Positions 13,265 to 23,433 of a stretch of DNA of 64,000 nucleotides are shown here, piece after piece. The first letter of the stretch is position 1, and each line of letters starts with the position of its first letter. The position numbers were made by a program, and so were the translations under genes. Under the pieces are notes generated by a model. It did no database searches, had not been told where the DNA came from, and was given only the letters and a program-made list of their open reading frames with translations. The DNA is from Balanoglossus misakiensis (lineage: Eukaryota; Hemichordata): NCBI GenBank assembly GCA_040954595.2, contig CM082598.2, forward strand, positions 10,044,001-10,108,000, written 5' to 3'.

Positions 13265-13423
13265 CCATGAGTAAGATTCCGCATGGGGCTGTGTGGCTTT
13301 CTTCAAGTAATTGTAGAATATATGTAACATGGATGTCAGTGTACATAGTGTTGGTCTGGTCGGCACTGGTGTCTCTACACAGCATGGAGCTGAGTATGGT
13401 GGGCCTTTCTACAATCAACTGAG
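13265..13423 (-). pseudogene. INTS1: INTS1 exon copy, reading QLIVERPTILSSMLCRDTSA, with damaged 5' end
   Basis: The donor is good (atgg/gtgagt, phase 1). The 5' end differs from the copy at 60019-60184. There, the exon begins with GATTTAG after a proper acceptor (tctgattctag) in phase 0. Here a deletion has fused the upstream intron (cattgtcaca) to ATTTAG, so the only nearby acceptor is that TTTAG inside former coding sequence. A splice there would be out of frame with the preceding exon, which ends in phase 2. The peptide also contains MYTDIHVTYILQLLEE. I assign it to INTS1 mainly because phases link it to the exons on both sides. Confidence 0.75.
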
Positions 13424-13977
13424 CTAAATGTGACAATGTGTAATTAAAGAGAAATATACAGTCAGTGGAGTAAAGGGTATAACACAATCATACTGATGGA
13501 ATTCTCACTACCTGAAATGGGTTTTTGCTACCTAGGTGAGTGATGAATAAAGGTCTAATGTCCTCTCTGATATAACATACTAGTGTATGGTAAATGTCTT
13601 TCAGAGATCTACACATTAAAGGGACAAACTCTCTACAGTTAATTCATTTTGGGGAGATTTTTACTCTCATATCCTACAAACGGGATGGAAGTTGTGTGTG
13701 GTCGAACATTGATTCACTATATATCCACATGTAGAATAACATAAATGGTGTCTTGTATCAAACATAATGTATGGAAAAAGGGCAGCGAGAGAGAGACTTT
13801 GTCCCTTTAAATATCATAGCTGGCATACAGTTATAAATATGCATTTTTTGATTTATGTCTTGCAAGTACAAAACTGTTCTTTATTAAAAAGAAATACAGA
13901 CAAGGTGATCCCAGGAACATAAAACCCAAAACTCAAAGCTACCAGACAGATGAGTCTTGAGATAAACGTGGACTTAC

Positions 13978-14131
13978 TTGTCAATCAATCTGGACTGCTC
14001 TTGTAACAACAACTCACTCAATGCTTCACTGGTGCTGGATGATTTTGTTGGCACTTGCATAGCAACAGATAAGGCTTTATTCAGAAACTCTTCTAGTTGG
14101 CTGGAATTGGCGCCTGTCAGCTGGTGATACA
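13978..14131 (-). pseudogene. INTS1: INTS1 exon copy, reading VYHQLTGANSSQLEEFLNKA
   Basis: This exon is 154 nt, with acceptor ccatatgcag and donor gtaagt, entering in phase 1 and leaving in phase 2. It continues to SEALSELLLQEQSRLID. It aligns without gaps to the remembered INTS1 stretch KVLQGLIEVRSPHLEELL and then to the SSLLLQEEEPL region. In unit 11 the same exon (61693-61846) is followed by the true next INTS1 exon in matching phase 2. Here it is followed by the fused junction instead. Confidence 0.88.
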
Positions 14132-14804
14132 CTGCATATGGTGCAAAGTCAAACAAAATTCACCCAATCATAAAATGTATCATTAACATGATCATACCAT
14201 AAAAAATGTGAATGAATTACAATTATAGCGTGCGCATATTGAATCATACGAAATCACACCAAATAACGCGAGACTTAGAAATAACATTACATGTGTATGG
14301 TGCCACTTAAACGACACCATTTATTCTTTTTGAGCCTAAATCATGTTTAACCACAACTAGACAACCACAATGACCTTGTGAGAATGAAACCCACCAATAA
14401 ATACATGTAGATAATCTGAAGCTATCACAGAAACAGAATGTCTTTGACAAAGTATTGCAAAGCCTTCAGTTGACCGCGAAAAAGTTGACGAAGCATGCAT
14501 GTGGAAAGTGGAGTGTTGATAACAATGTGAATATATGCACGATAGCTTGCTGCGCTCGCACTCAGGTCAAACCTGTTACATATTACCAAAAATGTGGATC
14601 TATATAATTAACATTGGGTCCGTTCCTTCTTATCCCACTCGTGTTTCTGTTTGTTTGGTGAGAATATCTAATAGGTTAGCCCCTTTCACTCCCAGTTCCT
14701 TCTTTAGAGGTCCAACCTTACCATAGAAAACGATGGGTTTGGACTGGAACATGGCGGTGAAAGGGTTCAGGTGCTTGAGGGAGTGTTAAAAATGCAGACT
14801 TTAC

Positions 14805-14930
14805 CTTTCTATAACATGTCTCTATCTACAGCCATCCGTCCCTCAGTGACGGCTTCAATGATTTCACTCACTTCATCCAAGTTGCCACCACTGGCTTTGA
14901 TGGGACTTTTCTCACTGCTCAGGGATTTCG
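14805..14930 (-). pseudogene. INTS1: INTS1 exon copy with in-frame TAG (nonsense)
   Basis: This exon is 126 nt, with acceptor ttccttccag and donor gtaaag, phase 1 at both ends. It reads KSLSSEKSPIKASGGNLDEV, then SEIIEAVTEGRMAVDRDML, then TAG (14809-14811), then K. Across the splice the protein would read VDRDML-stop-KVYHQL, against VEPDLISKVLQGL in remembered INTS1, so the stop replaces a serine. A TCG to TAG change would explain it. An earlier donor (GCT/GTAGAT) could skip the stop but would drop conserved residues. The TAG is present in every copy of this exon in the window (ten copies). Confidence 0.82.
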
Positions 14931-15501
14931 CTGGAAGGAAGGACGTAAGACTGGAATTAAGGCATACGTCCCTACATAAAGGGAGGACATTTGGACATGA
15001 TACCACAAATGGTTAATGGAGTTTCTGGGAAGGTTTTCAAATTCCAGGAATTTCCAGGAGTGTACGAATCCAGTTAAGAATTCTTTATGTCATGTGATCT
15101 GGCCATGTGACCTGCAGCATTGTCATTTCCAGGTGACGGCAAACAACATAGTGGCATCCAGTAAAAGTTTTCCACGTATGTAAGTACTTAAGAACCGCCA
15201 GACATGTAACATGTATCAGGTATAGTACCTCATCAGCCTCATGGCATTTTGTCTGCACAGTCTTTGTCTGCACCACGTTGCTGAAGTTGCCTGTCATCTG
15301 GAAAATTGAATGCCAACGTATTTGCGCTTGAGCGCGTCTGGCGTCTTTTGATATCAAAGAATAAATGCATTTTACAAACTTGAAAGTATGTAGAATTTTT
15401 CTATTTATCCTGTGTGATATAGTGAAAACGCTCAAGTTACAGTTTGTGTATGGTTTTGAGAATTATTTCACTGCTTGAGGTAAGTGAAATAAACAGCTCA
15501 C

Positions 15502-15634
15502 CTTGTTGTCTGTTGACTTTTTCATACTGGTTGAGAAGTTTTGTAAACACACTGTTTTCAGACTTTGATGAACTCAAAATTGCAGACACTAGCTGGACAA
15601 ATCTCATCATATCTTCCTTCTTTTCAAGATGTTT
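15502..15634 (-). pseudogene. INTS1: INTS1 exon copy, reading KHLEKKEDMMRFVQLVSAIL
   Basis: This exon is 133 nt, with acceptor atcatttag and donor gtgagc, entering in phase 0 and leaving in phase 1. It continues to SVFTKLLNQYEKVNRQQ. Its phase-1 end joins the next exon as Q-A-K-S, giving a length between conserved blocks close to that of remembered INTS1. It is open in all copies. Small changes: Gln to His in unit 9 (catagtgg at 55362-55369), Val to Met in unit 7 (near 43385), and Leu to Phe in unit 4 (near 21543). Confidence 0.8.
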
Positions 15635-15725
15635 CTAAATGATATAAAGGAGTGAGAGTGAGAATTGTGCATGATTATGTCAGTTTTGAACTTTCATGTC
15701 TGTTTTGGACTGAGAGCTGTTGAAT

Positions 15726-15749
15726 GAGAGAGAGAGAGGGAGAGAGAGA
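15726..15749. repeat. (GA)n microsatellite, one per unit
   Basis: A short GA run with one GGG interruption lies in the intron upstream (in gene order) of the exon at 15502-15634. Equivalent runs follow gctgttgaat in each unit, for example at 3695-3718. Unit 7 has gagagatatc at the end of the run, and unit 11 has a longer run (63433-63459). Confidence 0.9.
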
Positions 15750-16277
15750 TCGCGCTCGAACAATCAGGGGGTCACGCAGACGTAATCTTTTCATTGGCGT
15801 GATACTGATATCACCACGTAACTTGCAATTCCCAAGAGTGCGACTGTACGTACGTAAACTGTATCAAATTCAACTCATTCACGTCATATGAGAGGAGGTA
15901 TACCGTGCGAATGCAAGCGCTGGGGGAACCGGGTACCGCCTACTTGAAATGGACCTCTTCCCTTAGTGAAGTCAAATAATCATAATTATCTATCATGTAA
16001 GAAGTCAAAAATGTAAGAGAATGTTTTAATAAATATGTCAACTTATTATTTATATTCCCCTGTATATATTCCCCTGTAAATGTCTCATAATTTGAGGAAT
16101 AATATTTTGGAAGCTGAACGGAAGTTGCAACTCAAATCAAATTTCAACTTCTCCAATATATGGAATAACACTATAAGCCTACTGACTTGAGAAACTCAAA
16201 TTGAATTTCAAATTCTCGAACAAACGAAAATATGTTTGAATGTAAGTAATCTTACTATAAAATTGACATGCAATTAC

Positions 16278-16457
16278 CTGTCGTTGGTGAAGCAAACTGA
16301 ACAATGGACATGACAAATGATGTTTTCTGTGTAGATTATAAATAAACTGACTCTCATCACTTGATGTTAGGATTTCTTGCATTGCCAGAATGATGTGATC
16401 ACCAGAATTCTCTGATGAATCAAACAATTTCAGCCTGGAGATTTCCCTGGACAGTGT
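16278..16457 (-). pseudogene. INTS1: INTS1 exon copy, reading TLSREISRLKLFDSSENSGD
   Basis: This exon is 180 nt (60 codons), phase 0 at both ends, with acceptor tttctcacacag and donor gtaatt. It ends with NLHRKHHLSCPLFSLLHQRQ, matching remembered INTS1 MHRSHFLACPLLRQLCQYQR. It is present in units 2, 3, 4, 6, 7, 8 and 9 and starts at the right edge of the window (63989-64000). It is deleted in units 1 and 5. Because it is phase 0 to 0, its loss would not by itself shift the frame. Confidence 0.88.
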
Positions 16458-16833
16458 CTGTGTGAGAAATGATGGCAAAATATTAATATCATTTATTAGG
16501 AAACCTGGCCAGTCACTGAGAAATCTGTCGGCCTTTACAAAGTATAGTTCATAATCTTCTCATAAAATGATAAAGTTGCCGCAAAGGTATACAGTCACCT
16601 ATAATTTACATACGCCCATATATGGCTGAAATGGCGTATTTGAGCGTTCTAAAGGACATATGGCGGCGCTCTTTTTTTCGCGTGTGCCACCCACTGAAAA
16701 TCTGTGATTGGCTAGATCTCAAGTTTACCATGGTAACTGTAGTTAAATTACCATAGGTGACAATATACCTTAACATATCATATTTCTTCTGGGAAGTGTA
16801 ATTGTTTTAAGATCAAATATTACATGTACATAC

Positions 16834-16902
16834 CAATTGTATGCCTCTCAGATATTGTCTTTCCGTTGATGCACTCACTTTGTGCTCACCAATACTGAAT
16901 AG
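16834..16902 (-). pseudogene. INTS1: INTS1 exon copy, reading LFSIGEHKVSASTERQYLRG
   Basis: This exon is 69 nt (23 codons), phase 0 at both ends, with acceptor atatttacag and donor gtatgt. With the preceding exon it gives MIFLK-LFSIG, which parallels MFLQIFPLSP of remembered INTS1. The plus-strand open frame over it is only an antisense shadow. Confidence 0.82.
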
Positions 16903-17355
16903 CTGTAAATATAATCAAAGGAGAAGAAATCACTCACTCATTAGCAATGATACTGCAAAAGTGGAAGTGACTGATTTTGAGTCTGAAGTTGGAAAAGAGT
17001 CCCAGTACAGTGTAGAGAGGTTTCCAGATTAGGTAGATTTTGCTGTCCAACCATTTTCACACAACGGCCATAAAACTTAAAGAAGAACTATTAAATTACC
17101 CAGCCTGATAAGTTTTGTGGTGTTTGGAAAGTCGTCCATGTCTGATGACACAAGATCAGCTTTTGATTGTAACATGAGACATGATCAGTTGTGTTTTGGT
17201 TCAAAAGAACATGACCTGGTTTAAGAAGCCTTGCAACTTCAGGTGACTACAGAAGGAGCTATACTGTGCCCATTGGCCTTGATTTGACTGAGAAACCATG
17301 ATTTACTGAAAAGCCACTTGGAAAAGGGTCCACTTTATTTCTAAACCAAACTTAC

Positions 17356-17483
17356 CTTCAGGAAGATCATCTTGGCTGACTCTTGACTATCTACAGTGAC
17401 TTTTCTTTCATCCATCTTGGCTGCAACATCTTTCTTTTCATCCATCTGCATTGCCTCACTTTTCTCCTCTTTCTTTTCCTCAT
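17356..17483 (-). pseudogene. INTS1: INTS1 exon copy, acidic/lysine-rich linker ending MIFLK
   Basis: This exon is 128 nt, with acceptor tttttatttgcag and donor gtaagt, entering in phase 1 and leaving in phase 0. It starts DEEKKEEKSEAMQ and reads as a charged, probably disordered linker before the SAKMIFLK block. Units differ at two codons: Glu or Ala in KMD(E/A)RK, and Val or Met in AMQ(V/M)DEKK. Both are useful markers of unit ancestry. Confidence 0.83.
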
Positions 17484-17802
17484 CTGCAAATAAAAATTGT
17501 GTTATGTCCAGGAAATATTATTTACTTTCTGAGAAGAAACTGGAATATCTAGCTTTGCAAATCAGTTAGTGAAATAAGAGAACGCAAACAATTAATTGTC
17601 ATGAAATAGTCACCCCTGTTAATATCGCGAAAAATTTCCCATCACAAAAATTACCAAGATTACAGTAACCTAAAAATATAAAATCCTAATAATGTCCAAA
17701 GTTGAAGAATTCTATATGTATGACTTAACTTTTGAGACACTATTTCACAACACAAATACTAGTACCTTTGTTCTCTTTATCCAGGAATGAATTTTTTTCC
17801 AC

Positions 17803-17924
17803 CTTCTGCTCCTCTCATCTGTTGAACTTCCACTAACTGAGCCATGTATCCTTTGTCAACCACAGCCTGTTCCATACTGTACAGATCTTGTCTGCAGGCC
17901 ATGTCGAGATGCTGCAGTAGTTTG
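17803..17924 (-). pseudogene. INTS1: INTS1 exon copy, reading SKLLQHLDMACRQ
   Basis: The acceptor is ctttTcacag and the exon enters in phase 2. The peptide contains KLLQHLD and DKGYMAQLVEVQQ, close to KLLQHLDQAV and DKNYMAHLVEVQH of remembered INTS1. The 3' end is uncertain. Donor GCAGAAG/GTGGAA gives phase 1, which fits the next exon and stays open. A better-looking donor further on (AACAAAG/GTACTA, exon low end 17766) would pass a TAA and end in the wrong phase, unless one A of the A7 run is extra. Human-like INTS1 keeps two glycines past the first donor, which mildly favours the frameshift reading. Confidence 0.8.
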
Positions 17925-20900
17925 CTGTGAAAAGAAACAGAAGTGTTACATGTGTATGTGTGTTACAGGGCCAGATCACGGCACATCATGACAAAATCTT
18001 TGTGAATATGGTGCTAGCATCATGTTTATAGCAGATCATGTGTATTCATACTTGTGGGCCAAATGACCTTAATATGTGGTTTGTTGTATGACTTAATTAT
18101 AACACACACACCCAGTTTTTTTAATAGTCCTGCTTGAAAGATCACAGAGTGTCTTTGGCTACTGAAAAGCACCACCACAATGAGAGATAACTCACAACAC
18201 CGAAGAGTAAATCTCTAAAGTTGTAATTTAAACCAAGTATGGAAATTGGGATGTACGGTAGCTTTGATGAGGAATAATTCTAGAGTTACAACATACCTCA
18301 TGCTGTTGACTGGTATACCAAAGGACTGCACAAACAAGACCAACTGAGCTGGTTCCAAGTCTTCCAGGGCTGAAAAAAATGACAAATTCAGGATGAAAAC
18401 AACAAAAGTTTGGTGAGAAAAGATCCCAAGTTGAATTGACACACAGATTGGCAGATATTTCCACGAAATATCACATGTAAATGGTGCAACAACAGATTAA
18501 CCGATCAGGCCATGACAAATACTGCACCTCTTCACAAAAACTGCTGGGTTGCAATTTATAGCATAAAATTACTGTAAAACAGGAAATTTTTGTGATATCA
18601 CAAGAGAGCTGACTATTCCATTGCTCACATTGTTTCTTTGCGACCATTTATTTTCACGTTTTTTGGCTCTCACGAAATTCGCAAAAATTTCCCCTTTTAC
18701 AATAGTATGGTTGGATCTATACAATGTATACATTGAATGGGGATGAACACTGGACAGTGGAGCATTCTATATTAAAATTTGGGAAAACATTGAAGCCATA
18801 TTAAGGTCATACTTGATTAAGCTGAAAGTCGGCACAGAATAAATTTGAAATTCAATTGGCTACAAAAATTGACTTTTCTGCCATTCTGAGATCTCCATGC
18901 TGAGCTCAATTATGTTGCTGCTTCATATAGTGGTCAGCAATAAAAACTTACTACTGTTACAGTGGTTATACATGTACTTTTGTACATGTAGTGACACAAT
19001 GAAAGAATGACAGAGAAACTGCTAACAGACAGATTATTATATATTTTTTTACCTTTTCATGTCACTTTTATAAAACACTGCATGGCAACAAATGTGAACC
19101 ATGAACAATTTGCAAGACAATGAACTAGAAGTTGAACGAGATTTGAAGACCTGCTCTGGAAGTAATTGATTGACACTCACCCATGAGTAAGATTCCGCAT
19201 GGGGCTGTGTGGCTTTCTTCAAGTAATTGTAGAATATATGTAACATGGATGTCAGTGTACATAGTGTTGGTCTGGTCGGCACTGGTGTCTCTACACAGCA
19301 TGGAGCTGAGTATGGTGGGCCTTTCTACAATCAACTGAGCTAAATGTGACAATGTGTAATTAAAGAGAAATATACAGTCAGTGGAGTAAAGGGTATAACA
19401 CAATCATACTGATGGAATTCTCACTACCTGAAATAGGTTTTTGCTACCTAGGTGAGTGATGAATAAAGGTCTAATGTCCTCTCTGATATAACATACTAGT
19501 GTATGGTAAATGTCTTTCAGAGATCTACACATTAAAGGGACAAACTCTCTACAGTTAATTCATTTTGGGGAGATTTTTACTCTCATATCCTACAAACGGG
19601 ATGGAAGTTGTGTGTGGTCGAACATTGATTCACTATATATCCACATGTAGAATAACATAAATGGTGTCTTGTATCAAACATAATGTATGGAAAAAGGGCA
19701 GCGAGAGAGAGACTTTGTCCCTTTAAATATCATAGCTGGCATACAGTTATAAATATGCATTTTTTGATTTATGTCTTGCAAGTACAAAACTGTTCTTTAT
19801 TAAAAAGAAATACAGACAAGGTGATCCCAGGAACATAAAACCCAAAACTCAAAGCTACCAGACAGATGAGTCTTGAGATAAACTTGGACTTACTTGTCAA
19901 TCAATCTGGACTGCTCTTGTAACAACAACTCACTCAATGCTTCACTGGTGCTGGATGATTTTGTTGGCACTTGCATAGCAACAGATAAGGCTTTATTCAG
20001 AAACTCTTCTAGTTGGCTGGAATTGGCGCCTGTCAGCTGGTGATACACTGCATATGGTGCAAAGTCAAACAAAATTCACCCAATCATAAAATGTATCATT
20101 AACATGATCATACCATAAAAAATGTGAATGAATTACAATTATAGCGTGCGCATATTGAATCATACGAAATCACACCAAATAACGCGAGACTTAGAAATAA
20201 CATTACATGTGTATGGTGCCACTTAAACGACACCATTTATTCTTTTTGAGCCTAAATCATGTTTAACCACAACTAGACAACCACAATGACCTTGTGAGAA
20301 TGAAACCCACCAATAAATACATGTAGATAATCTGAAGCTATCACAGAAACAGAATGTCTTTGACAAAGTATTGCAAAGCCTTCAGTTGACCGCGAAAAAG
20401 TTGACGAAGCATGCATGTGGAAAGTGGAGTGTTGACAACAATGTGAATATATGCACGATAGCTTGCTGCGCTCGCACTCAGGTCAAACCTGTTACATATT
20501 ACCAAAAATGTGGATCTATATAATTAACATTGGGTCCGTTCCTTCTTATCCCACTCGTGTTTCTGTTTGTTTGGTGAGAATATCTAATAGGTTAGCCCCT
20601 TTCACTCCCAGTTCCTTCTTTAGAGGTCCAACCTTACCATAGAAAACGATGGGTTTGGACTGGAACATGGCGGTGAAAGGGTTCAGGTGCTTGAGGGAGT
20701 GTTAAAAATGCAGACTTTACCTTTCTATAACATGTCTCTATCTACAGCCATCCGTCCCTCAGTGACGGCTTCAATGATTTCACTCACTTCATCCAAGTTG
20801 CCACCACTGGCTTTGATGGGACTTTTCTCACTGCTCAGGGATTTCGCTGGAAGGAAGGACGTAAGACTGGAATTAAGGCATACGTCCCTACATAAAGGGA

Positions 20901-23024
20901 GGACATTTGGACATGATACCACAAATGGTTAATGGAGTTTCTGGGAAGGTTTTCAAATTCCAGGAATTTCCAGGAGTGTACGAATCCAGTTAAGAATTCT
21001 TTATGTCATGTGATCTGGCCATGTGACCTCCAGCATTGTCATTTCCAGGTGACGGCAAACAACATAGTGGCATCCAGTAAAAGTTTTCCACGTATGTAAG
21101 TACTTAAGAACCGCCAGACATGTAACATGTATCAGGTATAGTACCTCATCAGCCTCATGGCATTTTGTCTGCACAGTCTTTGTCTGCACCACGTTGCTGA
21201 AGTTGCCTGTCATCTGGAAAATTGAATGCCAACGTATTTGCGCTTGAGCGCGTCTGGCGTCTTTTGATATCAAAGAATAAATGCATTGTACAAACTTGAA
21301 AGTATGTAGAATTTTTCTATTTATCCTGTGTGATATAGTGAAAACGCTCAAGTTACAGTTTGTGTATGGTTTTGAGAATTATTTCACTGCTTGAGGTAAG
21401 TGAAATAAACAGCTCACCTTGTTGTCTGTTGACTTTTTCATACTGGTTGAGAAGTTTTGTAAACACACTGTTTTCAGACTTTGATGAACTCAAAATTGCA
21501 GACACTAGCTGGACAAATCTCATCATATCTTCCTTCTTTTCAAAATGTTTCTAAATGATATAAAGGAGTGAGAGTGAGAATTGTGCATGATTATGTCAGT
21601 TTTGAACTTTCATGTCTGTTTTGGACTGAGAGCTGTTGAATGAGAGAGAGAGAGGGAGAGAGAGATCGCGCTCGAACAATCAGGGGGTCACGCAGACGTA
21701 ATCTTTTCATTGGCGTGATACTGATATCACCACGTAACTTGCAATTCCCAAGAGTGCGACTGTACGTACGTAAACTGTATCAAATTCAACTCATTCACGT
21801 CATATGAGAGGAGGTATACCGTGCGAATGCGAGCGCTGGGGGAACCGGGTACCGCCTACTTGAAATGGACCTCTTCCCTTAGTGAAGTCAAATAATCATA
21901 ATTATCTATCATGTAAGAAGTCAAAAATGTAAGAGAATGTTTTAATAAATATGTCAACTTATTATTTATATTCCCCTGTATATATTCCCCTGTAAATGTC
22001 TCATAATTTGAGGAATAATATTTTGGAAGCTGAACGGAAGTTGCAACTCAAATCAAATTTCAACTTCTCCAATATATGGAATAACACTATAAGCCTACTG
22101 ACTTGAGAAACTCAAATTGAATTTCAAATTCTCGAACAAACGAAAATATGTTTGAATGTAAGTAATCTTACTATAAAATTGACATGCAATTACCTGTCGT
22201 TGGTGAAGCAAACTGAACAATGGACATGACAAATGATGTTTTCTGTGTAGATTATAAATAAACTGACTCTCATCACTTGATGTTAGGATTTCTTGCATTG
22301 CCAGAATGATGTGATCACCAGAATTCTCTGATGAATCAAACAATTTCAGCCTGGAGATTTCCCTGGACAGTGTCTGTGTGAGAAATGATGGCAAAATATC
22401 AATATCATTTATTAGGAAACCTGGCCAGTCACTGAGAAATCTGTCGGCCTTTACAAAGTATAGTTCATAATCTTCTCATAAAATGATAAAGTTGCCGCAA
22501 AGGTATACAGTCACCTATAATTTACATACGCCCATATATGGCTGAAATGGCGTATTTGAGCGTTCTAAAGGACATATGGCGGCGCTCTTTTTTTCGCGTG
22601 TGCCACCCACTGAAAATCTGTGATTGGCTAGATCTCAAGTTTACCATGGTAACTGTAGTTAAATTACCATAGGTGACAATATACCTTAACATATCATATT
22701 TCTTCTGGGAAGTGTAATTGTTTTAAGATCAAATATTACATGTACATACCAATTGTATGCCTCTCAGATATTGTCTTTCCGTTGATGCACTCACTTTGTG
22801 CTCACCAATACTGAATAGCTGTAAATATAATCAAAGGAGAAGAAATCACTCACTCATTAGCAATGATACTGCAAAAGTGGAAGTGACTGATTTTGAGTCT
22901 GAAGTTGGAAAAGAGTCCCAGTACAGTGTAGAGAGGTTTCCAGATTAGGTAGATTTTGCTGTCCAACCATTTTCACACAACGGCCATAAAACTTAAAGAA
23001 GAACTATTAAATTACCCAGCCTGA

Positions 23025-23029
23025 TAAGT
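23025..23029. repeat. Target-site duplication TAAGT, left copy
   Basis: The host sequence reads cctga-TAAGT before the element and TAAGT-tttgtgg after it (26180-26184). Empty sites in other units (for example 17105-17121) have one TAAGT. This fixes the duplication at five bases. Confidence 0.95.
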
Positions 23030-23045
23030 CAGGGCTCGAAATTAA
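23030..23045 (+). repeat. Left terminal inverted repeat of the hAT element
   Basis: CAGGGCTCGAAATTAA, identical over 16 bases to the complement of 26164-26179. The CAG start is typical of hAT termini. Confidence 0.95.
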
Positions 23046-23054
23046 ATTTTTAAT

Positions 23055-23078
23055 GTGGTGGTCCAAGTGGACCACCAC
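23055..23078. repeat. Subterminal hairpin of the hAT element, left
   Basis: Two perfect 11-base arms (GTGGTGGTCCA and its complement) separated by AG. More GGTGGTCC copies follow up to about 23118. This is a likely subterminal binding array for the transposase zinc finger. Confidence 0.8.
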
Positions 23079-23433
23079 AAATAAAATTGTGGTGGTCCAA
23101 AACTAAATTTGGTGGTCACACCAATGAAACATGTAAGTCGTTCATTCCAAGAGTTGACAACGATAATGTAACTTAAAGTCTACTGTATTACTCCATTAAA
23201 AGTAGCATTTCTTGAATTTTGATCTACAATAAAGTTGACATGATATCTGTATGTCAAAAATTTATAGAGAAAAAATGACTGATTGTTCAAACAATTTTTT
23301 TCATGGAAGTTTCTTGTCCTGGGGGAATTAATATAATTGTCAGAAACAAGCAATTGTATAATTGTTCAAAACACTTGGCAGGAAAGTTACTAGTTCTCGA
23401 GGGATTCACCTCACTTCACCATATTCAGGTAAG

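Larger units (their letters stand above)
12077..18095 (-). pseudogene. INTS1: INTS1 array unit 3 (reference full-length unit)
   Basis: This is the cleanest full unit, and its exons are listed separately. INTS1 is the scaffold of the nuclear Integrator complex, which cleaves snRNA 3' ends and terminates paused RNA polymerase II transcripts. The unit's nine exons total about 1150 nt, or about 384 codons, in gene order from high to low coordinate. The stretches between exons (12351-13264, 13424-13977, 14132-14804, 14931-15501, 15635-16277, 16458-16833, 16903-17355, 17484-17802, 17925-18277) read as introns; I see no other gene in them. The TTAA at the start of this unit (12074-12077) is empty, without the 733-bp element. 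The in-frame TAG at 14809-14811 and the out-of-phase unit junction argue that the unit is not translated as INTS1. Confidence 0.88.

Noticed and set aside
14771-15016. Plus-strand 81-codon open frame in each full unit
   Set aside because: It is antisense to the INTS1 exon at 14805-14930, a shadow of coding sequence on the other strand.
15215-15290. A 69-nt candidate exon (ATGACAGGCAAC to GCTGATGAG) between the exons at 15502 and 14930
   Set aside because: In the required frame it contains three TGA codons. Skipping it gives a perfect phase-1 join and a length close to remembered INTS1.
15085-15435. 116-codon minus-strand open frame repeated in every unit
   Set aside because: It overlaps only intron sequence, lacks recognisable domains, and its repetition simply follows the array.
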